Position numbers and translations under genes: made by a program. 64,000 bases of DNA from Pseudomonas sp. S37 (GTDB lineage Bacteria > Pseudomonadota > Gammaproteobacteria > Pseudomonadales > Pseudomonadaceae), in NCBI RefSeq assembly GCF_016658545.1, contig NZ_JACVZC010000003.1, forward strand, positions 62,001 to 126,000, given 5' to 3'. The notes under the pieces are model-generated. The model searched no databases. It had not been told where the DNA came from and worked only from the letters and a program-made list of their open reading frames with translations. Positions 41,037 to 51,057 of the stretch are shown in pieces; position 1 is the stretch's first letter, and every line of letters starts with the position of its first letter.

Positions 41037-43475
41037 ATGAAGTCCGTATTCACTCCCTTGTCCATGGCCCCGGCGCTGCTCGCCGGCTACCTGTTCAACC
41101 CGCTGGCGCTGGCCGCCGACAGTGACGCCGCGCTCGGCACGGTGATTGTCACCGGTTCGCGCGGCAGCGAGGTGCGCACCGTTACCAGCAGCCCGGCACC
41201 GATCGACGTGATCGACAGCAAGCAGCTCGAACAGACCGGCTCCAGCAGCCTGCGCGAAGCCCTGCAGAAAACCCTGCCGTCGTTCTCCCAGCGCCCTTCC
41301 GGCACCTCCAACGACAGCGTCGCCCGCCCCTACAGCCTGCGCGGCCTGAACGGCTCCAACGTGCTGGTGCTGGTCAACGGCAAGCGCCGCCACAACAGCT
41401 CGGTGATCAACCTCGACTCCACTGCCGCCTACGGCACCAACCCGGTGGACCTGGACATGATCCCGGTCAGTGCCATCGACCACATTGAAGTGCTGCGCGA
41501 CGGTGCATCGGCACAGTACGGCTCCGACGCCATCGCCGGGGTAATCAACATCATCCTCAAGCAGCACGACAACGGCGGCTCGGTCAGTACCCAATATGGC
41601 CAGTACTACGAGGACGGCGACGGCGGCAACCTGCGCCAGACCCTCAACCAGGGCCTGGCCCTGGGCGATAGCGGCGGCTTCTTCAACTACGCCCTGGATG
41701 CCAAGTCGGTGCAGACCGCCACCCGCTCCCGCGAGGCCACCGGCAACCTGTATTTTCCCGGCGACCCGCGCAATGACACGGCCGACCGCGAGGTGCAGAA
41801 GAACGGCCTACCGAAGATCAAGGCGATCAACCTGTCGTACAACGCCGAACTGCCGGTGAGCGACGACCTGACCCTGTACTCCTTCTCCACCCTCAGCCAG
41901 CGCGACGCCAAGGGCGGCCAGAACTATCGACGGCCAAACTCGACCAACATCATTCCAGAGATCTACCCGGACGGCACTGCGCCCTTCTACACCCTCAAGG
42001 AAACCGACTACCAGGCCGCAGCTGGCGGCAAGGGCGAGATCGCCGCCTGGCAATGGGACCTCAGCACCACCTTCGGCCGGGCGAAAAGCCAGGCCGGCGC
42101 CGACGAAACCCTCAACGCCTCGCTCGGCCCGGGCAGCCCGACCCATTTCGACACCTACACCAACACCTTCGACCAATGGACCAACAACCTCGACCTGACC
42201 CGCGCCTTCGAGGTCGGCCTGAGCAAGCCCTTGCAAGTATCCTGGGGCCTGGAACACCGGCACGAGCGCTACAAGACCGAGTCGGACGACCCGCTGTCGT
42301 GGATCAACGGTGGCTACATCTACCCCAGCGGCCCGCTGGCCGGACAACCCGGCTCTGTGGGCGCCCAGGGCGCGATCACCCTGACCCCGGAAGACGAAGG
42401 CCAGGCCAGCCGCAACAGTTACGCCAGCTACCTCGACGTCGGTTTCAACCCGACCGAAAAGCTTTACCTGGGGGCTGCCGCGCGCTTCGAAAAATATGAC
42501 GACAGCAGCGGCAATACCCGCAGCGGCAAGCTGACCGCGCGCTATGATTTCACCCCGACCTTCGCCATACGCGGCACGCTGAGCAACGGCTTCCGTGCGC
42601 CGTCGCTGTCGCAGTCGACCTACGCACAGACCGCCAACCAGTACACCACGGTCAATGGCGTCTCGCAGTTCGTCGAAGCCAAGACCGCCCGCGTCGACTC
42701 GGCCCTGGCCAAGGCCCTCGGCGCCGAGGACCTGAGCCCGGAGAAGTCGCGCAACATCAGCCTCGGCCTGACCTGGCAACCCCTGCCCCGGGCCAGTGTG
42801 ACCCTGGACGCCTACCAGATCGAGATCCGTGACCGCATTGCCCTCACCGGCTTCCTGTACGGCAACGGCGTCGATCAGGTCCTCGTGGCCAACGGCTACA
42901 AGCCCGGCTACCGCATCAAATACTTCACCAATGCGGCAGACACCACCACCCGCGGCATCGACCTGGTGGCCGACTACCGGGTCGACTATGGCCGGTTCGG
43001 CCGGGTCAAGTACGGCATCGGCGCCAACTACAACAAGACCGTGATCGACGACATCAAGCAGACCCCGACGTCGCTCAGGGCCGCCGGCAACAACCTGGAG
43101 CTGTTCGACCGAGTGGCACAAGGCTACCTTACCGTGGCCAACCCCAAGACCAAGCTGATCCTCAGCGCCAACTGGCAGATCGAGCGCTTTACCGTCAACG
43201 CCGCCGTGACCCGTTACGACAAGGTCATCGCTCGCGACGCCAACCCCGACTACGACGTGACCTACGGCGCCAAGTGGCTCACCGACCTGGAAGTGGCCTA
43301 CGCGGTGACCGACAACTTCGACGTCGCCGTGGGCGCCAACAACCTGTTCGATGTACGTGCCGATAACAACGCCTTCCCCGCCGGCGACGTCAACGGCTTC
43401 CCGAAATTCGGTTCGATCTCGCCGTTCGATCCGTATGGCGGCTTCTGGTACACCCGCATCGCCTACAACTTCTGA
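41037..43475 (+). CDS. TonB-dependent outer-membrane receptor 3
   Basis: An 812-residue receptor similar to receptors 1 and 2: signal peptide to about residue 27, plug LGTVIVTGSRGSEVRTVTSSPAPIDVID, LVLVNGKRRHNSS and IEVLRDGASAQYGSDAIAGVIN, and a barrel ending WYTRIAYNF. The mature protein appears to contain one Met (LDMIPV) and no Cys. The 161-base gap before it has GC-rich dyads (for example GGCGCGCGCC near 40882) but no A-D promoter module. An LLM monooxygenase and a dipeptide-type transporter follow, giving an outer-membrane-to-cytoplasm route in one transcription unit. Confidence 0.93.
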   Translation: MKSVFTPLSMAPALLAGYLFNPLALAADSDAALGTVIVTGSRGSEVRTVTSSPAPIDVIDSKQLEQTGSSSLREALQKTLPSFSQRPSGTSNDSVARPYSLRGLNGSNVLVLVNGKRRHNSSVINLDSTAAYGTNPVDLDMIPVSAIDHIEVLRDGASAQYGSDAIAGVINIILKQHDNGGSVSTQYGQYYEDGDGGNLRQTLNQGLALGDSGGFFNYALDAKSVQTATRSREATGNLYFPGDPRNDTADREVQKNGLPKIKAINLSYNAELPVSDDLTLYSFSTLSQRDAKGGQNYRRPNSTNIIPEIYPDGTAPFYTLKETDYQAAAGGKGEIAAWQWDLSTTFGRAKSQAGADETLNASLGPGSPTHFDTYTNTFDQWTNNLDLTRAFEVGLSKPLQVSWGLEHRHERYKTESDDPLSWINGGYIYPSGPLAGQPGSVGAQGAITLTPEDEGQASRNSYASYLDVGFNPTEKLYLGAAARFEKYDDSSGNTRSGKLTARYDFTPTFAIRGTLSNGFRAPSLSQSTYAQTANQYTTVNGVSQFVEAKTARVDSALAKALGAEDLSPEKSRNISLGLTWQPLPRASVTLDAYQIEIRDRIALTGFLYGNGVDQVLVANGYKPGYRIKYFTNAADTTTRGIDLVADYRVDYGRFGRVKYGIGANYNKTVIDDIKQTPTSLRAAGNNLELFDRVAQGYLTVANPKTKLILSANWQIERFTVNAAVTRYDKVIARDANPDYDVTYGAKWLTDLEVAYAVTDNFDVAVGANNLFDVRADNNAFPAGDVNGFPKFGSISPFDPYGGFWYTRIAYNF

Positions 43476-43525
43476 CCCCAACGATCGAGCGCCCGCCTCG
43501 TTCGGCGGGCGCCAGGAGAATGTTC

Positions 43526-44857
43526 ATGAGCCAAGGCCAGTTCGTACTCGGCGCCTTCATCCCCGGCACCCTCAGCGGCAGCGCCTGGCGCTTGCCGGAG
43601 GCGCCGCTGGATACCTTCCGCAGCCTGGAGCACTACCAGTACATCGCGCGCAAGCTGGAAGCCGGGCGCTTCCATTCGCTGTTCTTCAACGACACCCTCG
43701 ACGTCAAGCTCGACCTGGCCCTGCAGCGCGGGCCCAACAGCGTGCGCTGGGACCCGCTGATCCTGGCGCCGGCGCTGGCCGCCAGCACCCGCCATATCGG
43801 CCTGATCGCCACCGCCAGCACCACCTACAACGAGCCCTATAACGTGGCGCGCAAGTACGCTGCGCTGGACCATCTGAGCAGTGGCCGTGCCGGCTGGAAC
43901 CTGGTCACCTCCCTGGGCGGTGGCGAGAACTTCAATCGCCAGGAGCATGTCGAGCATGACGACCGCTATGCCCGCGCCGAGGAGTTCTACGACGTGGTCA
44001 GCGGCCTGTGGGACAGCTGGGCCGACGACGCCTTCATCCAGGACAAGGCCAGCGGTACCTGGCTGGACATCGACAAACTGCATGTACTCGGTCACCAGGG
44101 CGAGCACTTCCAGGTCCGCGGCCCGCTCAACGTCTCGCGCTCGCCCCAGGGCCACCCGGTGGTAGCCCAGGCCGGCGCCTCGGTGGCGGGCAAGCGCCTG
44201 GCGGCGCGGGTGGGTGAACTGATCTTCACCGCCCAGCACACCATTGAGCAGGGTCGCGCCTTCTACCAGGAAACCAAGGCCGCAGCCGCTGGTTTCGGGC
44301 GTGGCGCGCATGAACTGAAGATCCTGCCGGGTGTGTCCCCCGTGGTCGGCAAGACCCTGGCCGAAGCCCAGGCCAAGTACGACCGCCAGCAGGAGCTGCT
44401 GGAGCCCAAAGCCTTCCTCAGCTCGATTTCGAAGTTCGTCAGCCTCGGCTACGACCTGTCCGAACTGCCCTTCGACGACGTGGTGCCATTGCCACCGGAG
44501 CACTTCACCACCAACACCCACCAGAGCCGGCAGAAGCTCGTGTTCGACCTGATCCGCCGCGAGCGCCCGACCGTGCGCCAACTGTTCAACCAGCTCACCT
44601 CCGGCGGCCATCGGATACTGATCGGTACGCCCGAAAGCATCGCCGATGACCTTCATGCCTGGTTCGAAGCGGATGCCGCCGACGGCTTCAACATCATGTT
44701 CAGCGGCCTGCATTCGGCCATCGACGATTTCGTCGACGGTGTGGTCCCCGAGCTGCAACGCCGTGGCCTGTTCCAGCGCGAATACGCCGGTACCACGCTG
44801 CGGGAAAACCTCGGCCTACCCTACCGCGCCAACCGGTTCTTCAAGGAACGCCCATGA
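43526..44857 (+). CDS. FMNH2-dependent LLM monooxygenase 4 (NtaA/SnaA/DszA family)
   Basis: A 443-residue flavin-dependent monooxygenase with SGSAWRLPEAP at its start, DPLILAPALAASTRHIGLIATASTTYNEPYNVARKYAALDHLSSGRAGWNLVTS, GLWDSWADDAF and GTPESIADDLHAWFEADAADGFNIMF. ATG 43526 has AGGAGA six bases upstream; ATG 43520 overlaps that site. Only two Met and no Cys are visible. It overlaps the next gene by 4 bases, which suggests that it acts on the compound imported by the following transporter. Confidence 0.9.
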   Translation: MSQGQFVLGAFIPGTLSGSAWRLPEAPLDTFRSLEHYQYIARKLEAGRFHSLFFNDTLDVKLDLALQRGPNSVRWDPLILAPALAASTRHIGLIATASTTYNEPYNVARKYAALDHLSSGRAGWNLVTSLGGGENFNRQEHVEHDDRYARAEEFYDVVSGLWDSWADDAFIQDKASGTWLDIDKLHVLGHQGEHFQVRGPLNVSRSPQGHPVVAQAGASVAGKRLAARVGELIFTAQHTIEQGRAFYQETKAAAAGFGRGAHELKILPGVSPVVGKTLAEAQAKYDRQQELLEPKAFLSSISKFVSLGYDLSELPFDDVVPLPPEHFTTNTHQSRQKLVFDLIRRERPTVRQLFNQLTSGGHRILIGTPESIADDLHAWFEADAADGFNIMFSGLHSAIDDFVDGVVPELQRRGLFQREYAGTTLRENLGLPYRANRFFKERP

Positions 44858-46449
44858 TTCGACCCCTGGCAATCCTGGCCATCGCCGTGGCCCTGGCCGG
44901 CTGCGACAGCAAGCCGGAGCAATCGGCCGCCACCGGCACTCCGGCGCAGCCGCAGACTGGCGGTGTACTGCGCGTGGCCTTCGACGGCGACCCGAACTGC
45001 ATCGATCCGCAGCAGGCCGGCAACAACACTGCACTCAACGTGGGGCGGCAACTGGTCGACTCGCTTACCGACCAGGACCCGCAAAGCGCCGAGATCCTGC
45101 CCTGGCTGGCCGAGCGCTGGGAAGTCAGCGAGGATTCGCGGCAGTTCGATTTCCACCTGCGCGAAGAGGTGACCTTCGCCGATGGCAGCCCGCTGGATGC
45201 GGCAGCGGTGAAGGCCAACTTCGAGGCGATCGTCGCTCTCGGGGCGCGAGCGCAACTGGCCGGGACCTATCTGGCAGGCCTTGCGTCGGTGGACGTCACC
45301 GGCCCGTTGAGCGTGCGCATCACCTTCAGGCAACCCAACGCCCAGTTTCTCCAGGCCAGTTCCACCATGAGCCTCGGGCTGTTTTCACTCGACACCTTGA
45401 AACACACTGCCGAGGAGCGCTGCCAGGGCGCCCTGGTGGGCTCCGGGCCGTTCACGGTGAAAAGCTTCGCTCACAACAAGAGGGTGCGCATCGAGGCCCG
45501 CCCCGATTACCACTGGCCGTCTTCGATTGCCGAACACCAGGGCCGCGCCTGGCTGGACGCCATCGAATTTCATATCCTTCCCGAGTCCGGCGTACGCCTG
45601 GGCAGCCTGCTGTCCGGGCAGATCGACGTGAACACCAGCGTACCGGTACAGGACGAGGCAGTGCTGCAAGCCCAGGGCGTACCCTCGATCAACCGCCCCA
45701 ACCCGGGCATCGTCTTCAGCCTGACGCCAAATGTCTCGCGGGCGCCGCTGGATGAGCTGGCGGTGCGCCAGGCGCTGAACAAGGCCATCGACCGCACCCA
45801 GTTCCAGGGAGTGATTTCCCGTTACCAAAAGCCGGCGACGTCGGTACTGGCGAGCAGCACGCCGTATTACCAGGACCTGAGCAGTCATCTGGCCTACGAT
45901 CCGGCGGGTGCGCAAAAGCTGCTGGATGACGCCGGCTGGCGCAAAGGTGCCGATGGCTGGCGCCAGCGCGACGGCAAGCGGCTTGGCTTCGCCCTCGACT
46001 ACTGGCAGGCCACCACCCCGGTGCTGGAGCTGGTGCAGCAACAGCTGCGCAAGATCGGCGTCGAGTTGCGCCTGAACAAATCCACCATCGGCCAGGTCAG
46101 CCTGCAACAAACCTCCCTCGACTACAGCCTGTGGTTCTTCAACCTGACCCGGGCCGATCCGGACGTACTGCGCACGGTATTCCTGTCGCCGGGACGCAAC
46201 GTCAACGTTCGCGCACCGCTGCCACTCGACCGGCTGCTGCTCGACTCGGCCGCCAGCCTCGACGGGCAGAAACGTGGCGCACTGATCCAGCAGGCCAGCG
46301 CCGAGCTGCTGGACCTGGGCCATGTGATTCCGCTGGTGGAAATGGCCACCGTCACCGCCTTCCGTGATGTCGTTCGCGGCCTGCACTACGAGGCCTCGAC
46401 GCGCCTGCAGTTCTACGACACCTGGCTGGCACAACCGGGGGGCCAATGA
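44854..46449 (+). CDS. ABC transporter substrate-binding lipoprotein, peptide/nickel type 2
   Basis: A 531-residue DppA/OppA-family lipoprotein with lipobox ALAGC around residue 17. VDSLTDQDPQSAEILPWLAERWEVSEDS parallels the protein at 17346 (ESLTDQDPQTGEIIPWLAKSW), and GSGPFTVKSF and LDELAVRQALNKAIDRTQF follow in order, so the two are paralogues. It is the first subunit of a complete importer (44854-49875). The 4-base overlap with the monooxygenase gene upstream and the permease gene downstream indicates a tight operon. Confidence 0.93.
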   Translation: MIRPLAILAIAVALAGCDSKPEQSAATGTPAQPQTGGVLRVAFDGDPNCIDPQQAGNNTALNVGRQLVDSLTDQDPQSAEILPWLAERWEVSEDSRQFDFHLREEVTFADGSPLDAAAVKANFEAIVALGARAQLAGTYLAGLASVDVTGPLSVRITFRQPNAQFLQASSTMSLGLFSLDTLKHTAEERCQGALVGSGPFTVKSFAHNKRVRIEARPDYHWPSSIAEHQGRAWLDAIEFHILPESGVRLGSLLSGQIDVNTSVPVQDEAVLQAQGVPSINRPNPGIVFSLTPNVSRAPLDELAVRQALNKAIDRTQFQGVISRYQKPATSVLASSTPYYQDLSSHLAYDPAGAQKLLDDAGWRKGADGWRQRDGKRLGFALDYWQATTPVLELVQQQLRKIGVELRLNKSTIGQVSLQQTSLDYSLWFFNLTRADPDVLRTVFLSPGRNVNVRAPLPLDRLLLDSAASLDGQKRGALIQQASAELLDLGHVIPLVEMATVTAFRDVVRGLHYEASTRLQFYDTWLAQPGGQ

Positions 46450-47396
46450 GCATGCACACCTCTGCACTCTGGCGTCTGGCCCAGGCCCTGCTGGTGTTGT
46501 GGGCGGCCTTCAGCCTGTCGTTCGCCATTCTGTATGCCCTGCCGGGCGATCCGATCGGGATCCTGCTCGCCCAAGGCGGCGAGCCGGGCACGGCGGATCC
46601 GGCACAGGTCGCCGAACTGCGTGCCCGCTATCACCTCGACGGCAGTCTCTGGCAGCAATACGGCGGCGCCCTGTGGCGGCTGTTGCACCTGGACCTTGGC
46701 GTATCGCTGCAGACTGGCAAGCCAGTCGCGGCGGCCCTGGCTGCGGCACTCCCGGCAACCCTGGCCCTGGCCTTTACCGCGCTGCTGATCGCCGTGCCGC
46801 TGGGCATCGGCGTGGCATTGGCGGCCCACCAGGTGCGGCGGCGCCCGCTACAGGCGGCGCTGCACAACGCGCCGGCGCTGGTGGTATCGCTGCCAACCTT
46901 CTGGGTCGGCCTGCTGTTGCTGCAACTGTTCTCCTTCCGCCTGCACTGGCTGCCGGCCATGGGCGATCACGGCCTCGCCAGCCTGGCGTTGCCGGCACTC
47001 ACCCTGGCCCTGCCCTGCGCCGCAATGATCGCCCAGGTGCTCGGCCGCTCGATCGCCAGCGTCAGCCGCCAGCCCTTTGTCCAGGCCCTGCGCAGCAAGG
47101 GGGTCGGGCGCTGGTCGTTGCTGTGGCGGCATATCCTGCATAACGCCTCTATCCCCCTGCTCAGCCTCACCGGCACCTTGCTCGGCAACCTGCTGGCCGG
47201 CGCAGTGGTCACCGAAACGGTGTTCTCCCGCGACGGTGTGGGCCGCCTGGCCCAGGCTGCTGTGGCCAGCCAGGACATCGCCGTGGTGCAGGGTGTGGTG
47301 CTGCTCGCCGCGACCCTCTTTGTGCTGACCAACCTGCTCACCGACCTGCTCTACCCGCTGCTGGACCCGCGCATTCGCCAAGGGAGGCGACCATGA
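46446..47396 (+). CDS. ABC transporter permease, DppB-like 2
   Basis: A 316-residue permease with the DppB-type first helix (LWRLAQALLVLWAAFSLSFAILYALPGDPIGILLA) and the loop LRSKGVGRWSLLWRHILHNASIP. It has the same length as its paralogue at 18965. It overlaps both neighbours by 4 bases. The sequence is very rich in Leu and Ala with high GC, as expected for this membrane protein. The substrate is unknown. Confidence 0.93.
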   Translation: MSMHTSALWRLAQALLVLWAAFSLSFAILYALPGDPIGILLAQGGEPGTADPAQVAELRARYHLDGSLWQQYGGALWRLLHLDLGVSLQTGKPVAAALAAALPATLALAFTALLIAVPLGIGVALAAHQVRRRPLQAALHNAPALVVSLPTFWVGLLLLQLFSFRLHWLPAMGDHGLASLALPALTLALPCAAMIAQVLGRSIASVSRQPFVQALRSKGVGRWSLLWRHILHNASIPLLSLTGTLLGNLLAGAVVTETVFSRDGVGRLAQAAVASQDIAVVQGVVLLAATLFVLTNLLTDLLYPLLDPRIRQGRRP

Positions 47397-48238
47397 TCCT
47401 GCAACCCGCCATTTCCTCGTCGCCGTCGCGGCGCCGCCTGCCTGGCTTGCCGGTGGCGCTGAGCCTGGTGCTGTTCCTGCTCCTGCTGGGCTGGGCGTTC
47501 TTCCCAGGGCTGTTCACCGACCTCGACCCGCTGCTCGCCGACCCCACCCGAACGCTGCGCGCGCCCTCGGCGCAGCATTGGTTCGGCACCGACCATCTGG
47601 GCCGCGACCTGTACGCCCGCTGCGTGTATGGGGCGGCGTTGTCATTGCAGGCCACCGCCATCGCAGTGCTGATCGCCCTGCTGGCCGGGACCCTGCTCGG
47701 CGGCATCGCCGGCTGGTTCGGTGGTGCTGCCGACCGGGCGCTGGCGGTATTGGTGGAGGTGCTGATGGCGATCCCGGCCCTGTTGCTGGCCATGGCCATC
47801 GTCACCGCCCTTGGCTTCGGCACGCTGGAGATCGCTATCGCCGTCGGGCTGTCGTCGGTGGCGGTATTTGCCCGACTGGCCCGGGGCGAAGTCCTGCGCT
47901 GGCGCAGCCGGGTATTCGTCGAAGCCGCACAAGTGGTCGGTGTCGGCGCCTGGACCAATCTGTGCCGGCATGTTCTGCCCCATGCGGCCGGCCCATTGCT
48001 GGCCCTGGCGGCACTGGAGTTCGCCAGTGCGGTACTGGCGGTTTCAGCCCTCAGCTTCCTGGGCTTCGGTGCGCCGCCGCCGCAACCGGAATGGGGCCTG
48101 TTGATCGCCGAGGGGCGCAACTACATGGTCGCCGCCTGGTGGTACACCACCCTGCCGGGGCTGGTGGTGGCCAGCGTAGTGCTCGCCACTCAGCAACTTG
48201 GCCGCGGCTTGCAACATCTTCAGGGAGAACACACATGA
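47393..48238 (+). CDS. ABC transporter permease, DppC-like 2
   Basis: A 281-residue permease with QHWFGTDHLGRDLYARCVYGAALS, the DppC/OppC hallmark, and a late VFVEAAQVVGVGAWTNLCRHVLPHAAGP EAA-type loop. It is somewhat shorter than the paralogue at 19918, lacking part of the basic N-terminal tail. It overlaps the ATPase gene by 4 bases. Confidence 0.93.
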   Translation: MILQPAISSSPSRRRLPGLPVALSLVLFLLLLGWAFFPGLFTDLDPLLADPTRTLRAPSAQHWFGTDHLGRDLYARCVYGAALSLQATAIAVLIALLAGTLLGGIAGWFGGAADRALAVLVEVLMAIPALLLAMAIVTALGFGTLEIAIAVGLSSVAVFARLARGEVLRWRSRVFVEAAQVVGVGAWTNLCRHVLPHAAGPLLALAALEFASAVLAVSALSFLGFGAPPPQPEWGLLIAEGRNYMVAAWWYTTLPGLVVASVVLATQQLGRGLQHLQGEHT

Positions 48239-49875
48239 GTGCACCGTTGGTGCGTATCCGCCAGTTCGGGGTCGAGTACCCGGGTGCGGCGCAGGCCGCC
48301 GTGCAGGGGCTGGACCTGGACATCGCGGCAGGCGAGGTCGTCTGCCTGGTCGGTGAGTCCGGCTCCGGCAAGTCCACCACAGCCGCGGCGCTGGCCGGCT
48401 TGTTACCGGACGCGGCGCGGCAGCACGGGCAACTGTGGCTTCAGGGGCACGCGCTGGCCAGCCTGGACGAGCACGCCTGGCGCCAGCGTCGCGGTCGCCT
48501 GGTCGGCTTCGTGCCGCAAGACCCGGGTACTTCGCTGGACCCGGTGAAAACGATCGGCGCCCAGGTAGTGGAAGCCATGACGGTGCACGGTGTGCCCCTG
48601 GCCCAGGCCCGCCCGCGTGCCCTGGAGCTGCTGCGGGAGGTCGGGCTGAAGGCGCCGGACACCCTGCTTGCCCGCTACCCCCATCAACTGTCCGGCGGCA
48701 TGTGCCAGCGGGTGCTGATCGCCATTGCCCTGGCCAACGACCCGCCGCTGCTGATCGCCGACGAGCCTACCAGCGCCCTGGATGTGAGCGTACAACGGCA
48801 GATCCTCGACCGTTTGCAGCAGTTGGTCCGCGAGCGCGGCAGCAGCCTGCTGCTGATCACCCATGACCTGGCGGTGGCGCTGGACCGCGCCGACCGCATT
48901 CTGGTGATGCGCCACGGTCGCTTGCTGGAGAGCGGTGCCCCGGCACAACTGTGGCATGCGCCGGAGCACCCCTACACCCGCCAGTTGCTCCAGGCCTCGC
49001 CGCTGGCGCGCTTGCAGCAGCGCCGTGTGGCGCCAACGGTGAGTCGGGAACTGCCGCTGCTGCAGGTCACTCACCTGCATCGGCGCTTCGACACGCGTGG
49101 CGCGGCGGCAGTGGATGGCGTCAGTTTCAGTCTGCAACGAGGCACCACCACCAGCCTGGTGGGCGAGTCCGGTTCGGGCAAATCCACCACGGCGCGGATT
49201 ATCCTGGCCCTGGAGCGGGCCAGCTCAGGCAGCGTGCGCTTCGACGGCCTGGAGGTGCTCGGGGCCAGTCGTCGCCAAATGCACGGTTACCGCCGGCGGG
49301 TGCAACTGGTCTACCAGAATCCTTATGCAGCACTCGACCCACGCCAGGACCTGCTGGCCATCATCAGCGAGCCGCTGCGCGCGTTCGGAATAGGCCAGCG
49401 CCGGGATCACCGGGCGCGGGTGCTGGCGCTACTGGAGCGGGTCGGTTTACCGGGCGAGCTGCTGCATCGCCGCCCTGCCCAACTCTCCGGCGGGCAGCGC
49501 CAGCGCGTGGCAATCGCCCGGGCGCTGGCGGCAGAACCGGAGCTGCTGGTGCTGGACGAACCGCTTTCGGCGCTGGATGCACCGGTGCAGGCGCAGGTGC
49601 TGGATCTGCTGCAAGGTTTGCAGGAAGAACTTGGCTTGACCTACCTGTTCATCTCCCACGACCTGGCAACGGTACGCGGCATCAGTGACCAGGTGCTGGT
49701 GATGAGCCAGGGCAGGCTGGTGGACCAGGGCCCCACCGAAGCGGTGTTCGGGCGACCGGGGAGCGACTATACGCGACGATTGCTGGAGGACATGCCGGGG
49801 CGGTTGATGCCGGAGGCTGAAGTGCAAACCAGGGCCTCCAGTCTCCGAACATTGCCAACTGCTGTAGAAAATTGA
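48235..49875 (+). CDS. Fused double ABC ATPase, DppD-DppF type 2
   Basis: A 546-residue protein with two ATPase halves, each with Walker [10 protein letters not shown], signatures [15 protein letters not shown] and [15 protein letters not shown], and Walker [13 protein letters not shown] and [11 protein letters not shown]. Note the Cys in the first signature (GMCQR), where the paralogue at 20817 has GMRQR. ATG 48235 has AGGGAGAA upstream; the longer open frame before it is a shadow of the permease gene. It ends the operon at a terminator shared with the convergent ssuD-like gene. Confidence 0.94.
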   Translation: MSAPLVRIRQFGVEYPGAAQAAVQGLDLDIAAGEVVCLVGESGSGKSTTAAALAGLLPDAARQHGQLWLQGHALASLDEHAWRQRRGRLVGFVPQDPGTSLDPVKTIGAQVVEAMTVHGVPLAQARPRALELLREVGLKAPDTLLARYPHQLSGGMCQRVLIAIALANDPPLLIADEPTSALDVSVQRQILDRLQQLVRERGSSLLLITHDLAVALDRADRILVMRHGRLLESGAPAQLWHAPEHPYTRQLLQASPLARLQQRRVAPTVSRELPLLQVTHLHRRFDTRGAAAVDGVSFSLQRGTTTSLVGESGSGKSTTARIILALERASSGSVRFDGLEVLGASRRQMHGYRRRVQLVYQNPYAALDPRQDLLAIISEPLRAFGIGQRRDHRARVLALLERVGLPGELLHRRPAQLSGGQRQRVAIARALAAEPELLVLDEPLSALDAPVQAQVLDLLQGLQEELGLTYLFISHDLATVRGISDQVLVMSQGRLVDQGPTEAVFGRPGSDYTRRLLEDMPGRLMPEAEVQTRASSLRTLPTAVEN

Positions 49876-49887
49876 CGACTTCTACAG
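49862..49887. terminator. Bidirectional terminator between two convergent operons
   Basis: CTGTAGAA (49862-49869) and TTCTACAG (49880-49887) form a perfect 8-bp stem with a 10-base loop. It overlaps the stop codons of both the plus-strand ATPase gene and the minus-strand ssuD-like gene. T-rich tracts are short, so termination efficiency is uncertain. Confidence 0.6.
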
Positions 49888-51009
49888 GGCTTTCTTCGCT
49901 GCGCGCACATCGAACGCACCACCGGTCAGCACGCCATCCACGGTCACTTTGCCTTTGCCCGGTAGCAGCGGGAACACCAGCTCGGCGAAGCGATAGGCCT
50001 CTTCCAGATGCGGGTAGCCAGACAGTACGAAACTATCAACCCCTAATGCCATGTACTCCTGCAGGCGCTGCGCTACGGTCTGCGCATCACCGACCAACGC
50101 GGTGCCAGCGCCGCCACGCACCAGGCCAACGCCTGCCCACAGGTTGGGCGCCACCTCGAGCTTGTCTCGATGGCCGCCATGCAACTCGGCCATGCGCCGT
50201 TGGCCCACTGAATCCATACCGGCATAGTTGGCCTGCGCGGCAGCAATGGTCTCGTCATCCAGGTGACTGATCAGTTCCTCTGCTGCCGCCCAGGCCTTGT
50301 CATTGGTTTCACGCACTATCACGTGCAAGCGTACGCCGAAGCGCACGGTGCGGCCATGTTTCTTCGCCCGCTCACGTACGTCGGCAATTTTCTCGGCCAC
50401 TGCCGCCGGAGGCTCGCCCCAGGTCAGGTAGGCATCTACATGCTTGGCTGCCAGCTCATGGGCTGCCGCTGAGGAGCCGCCGAAATACAACGGCGGATGG
50501 GGTTTCTGCACAGGCGGGAAAAAATTCTGCGCACCCTTGACCTTGAGATGCCGGCCGTCGAAGTCAACCTTCTCGCCCTGTAGCACTCGACGCCAGACTT
50601 CGAGAAACTCATCGGCCGCTTCATAACGTTCATCGTGAGCGAGAAAAACGCCATCGGCTGCCAGTTCGGTGGCATCACCGCCCGGAACCACGTTGAGGAG
50701 CAGGCGTCCGCCAGTGGCCTCATCCAGCGTCGCAGCCTGACGAGCCGAAGCAGTCGGGTTACCCAGCGAGGTGCGCAAGGCAACCAGCAGCTTGATGCGC
50801 TGGGTCACCGGAATCAGGCTCGCGGCGGTCACCCAAGGGTCCAGGCAACTGCTGCCAGTAGGAATCAGCAGCCCGTCATAGCCAAGGTTTTCGGCAGCCA
50901 CAGCAATCTGCCGCATGTAGGCGTTACTGGCTGCCCGGCCACTGTCAGACTTGCCCAGGTAACGGGTATCACCCGAGGTGGGGAGGAACCAGAAAATATC
51001 CAGACTCAT
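49882..51009 (-). CDS. ssuD: FMNH2-dependent alkanesulfonate monooxygenase (SsuD/MsuD family)
   Basis: A 375-residue luciferase-like flavin monooxygenase. [19 protein letters not shown], then [36 protein letters not shown] and [13 protein letters not shown], are the SsuD/MsuD signature. Such enzymes release sulfite from alkanesulfonates using reduced FMN and oxygen. The start at 51009 avoids 14 unlikely upstream residues. It is the last gene of the sfnE-sfnC-sfnR transcription unit, 48 bases after sfnR. This places methanesulfonate or alkanesulfonate cleavage under the same control as dimethyl sulfone use. Whether it is SsuD or MsuD cannot be decided here. Confidence 0.9.
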   Translation of the reverse strand: MSLDIFWFLPTSGDTRYLGKSDSGRAASNAYMRQIAVAAENLGYDGLLIPTGSSCLDPWVTAASLIPVTQRIKLLVALRTSLGNPTASARQAATLDEATGGRLLLNVVPGGDATELAADGVFLAHDERYEAADEFLEVWRRVLQGEKVDFDGRHLKVKGAQNFFPPVQKPHPPLYFGGSSAAAHELAAKHVDAYLTWGEPPAAVAEKIADVRERAKKHGRTVRFGVRLHVIVRETNDKAWAAAEELISHLDDETIAAAQANYAGMDSVGQRRMAELHGGHRDKLEVAPNLWAGVGLVRGGAGTALVGDAQTVAQRLQEYMALGVDSFVLSGYPHLEEAYRFAELVFPLLPGKGKVTVDGVLTGGAFDVRAAKKAL

Positions 51010-51057
51010 GGAAGTACTCACTGAAGGTCGATAACCCAGGCGTGCATGCAAGGGTCA

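Noticed and set aside
41808-43481. Long 557-codon open frame on the minus strand, opposite TonB receptor 3
   Set aside because: It is an antisense shadow of a clearly coding receptor gene in GC-rich DNA, with no recognisable domain and low-complexity Val/Gly/Ala composition.
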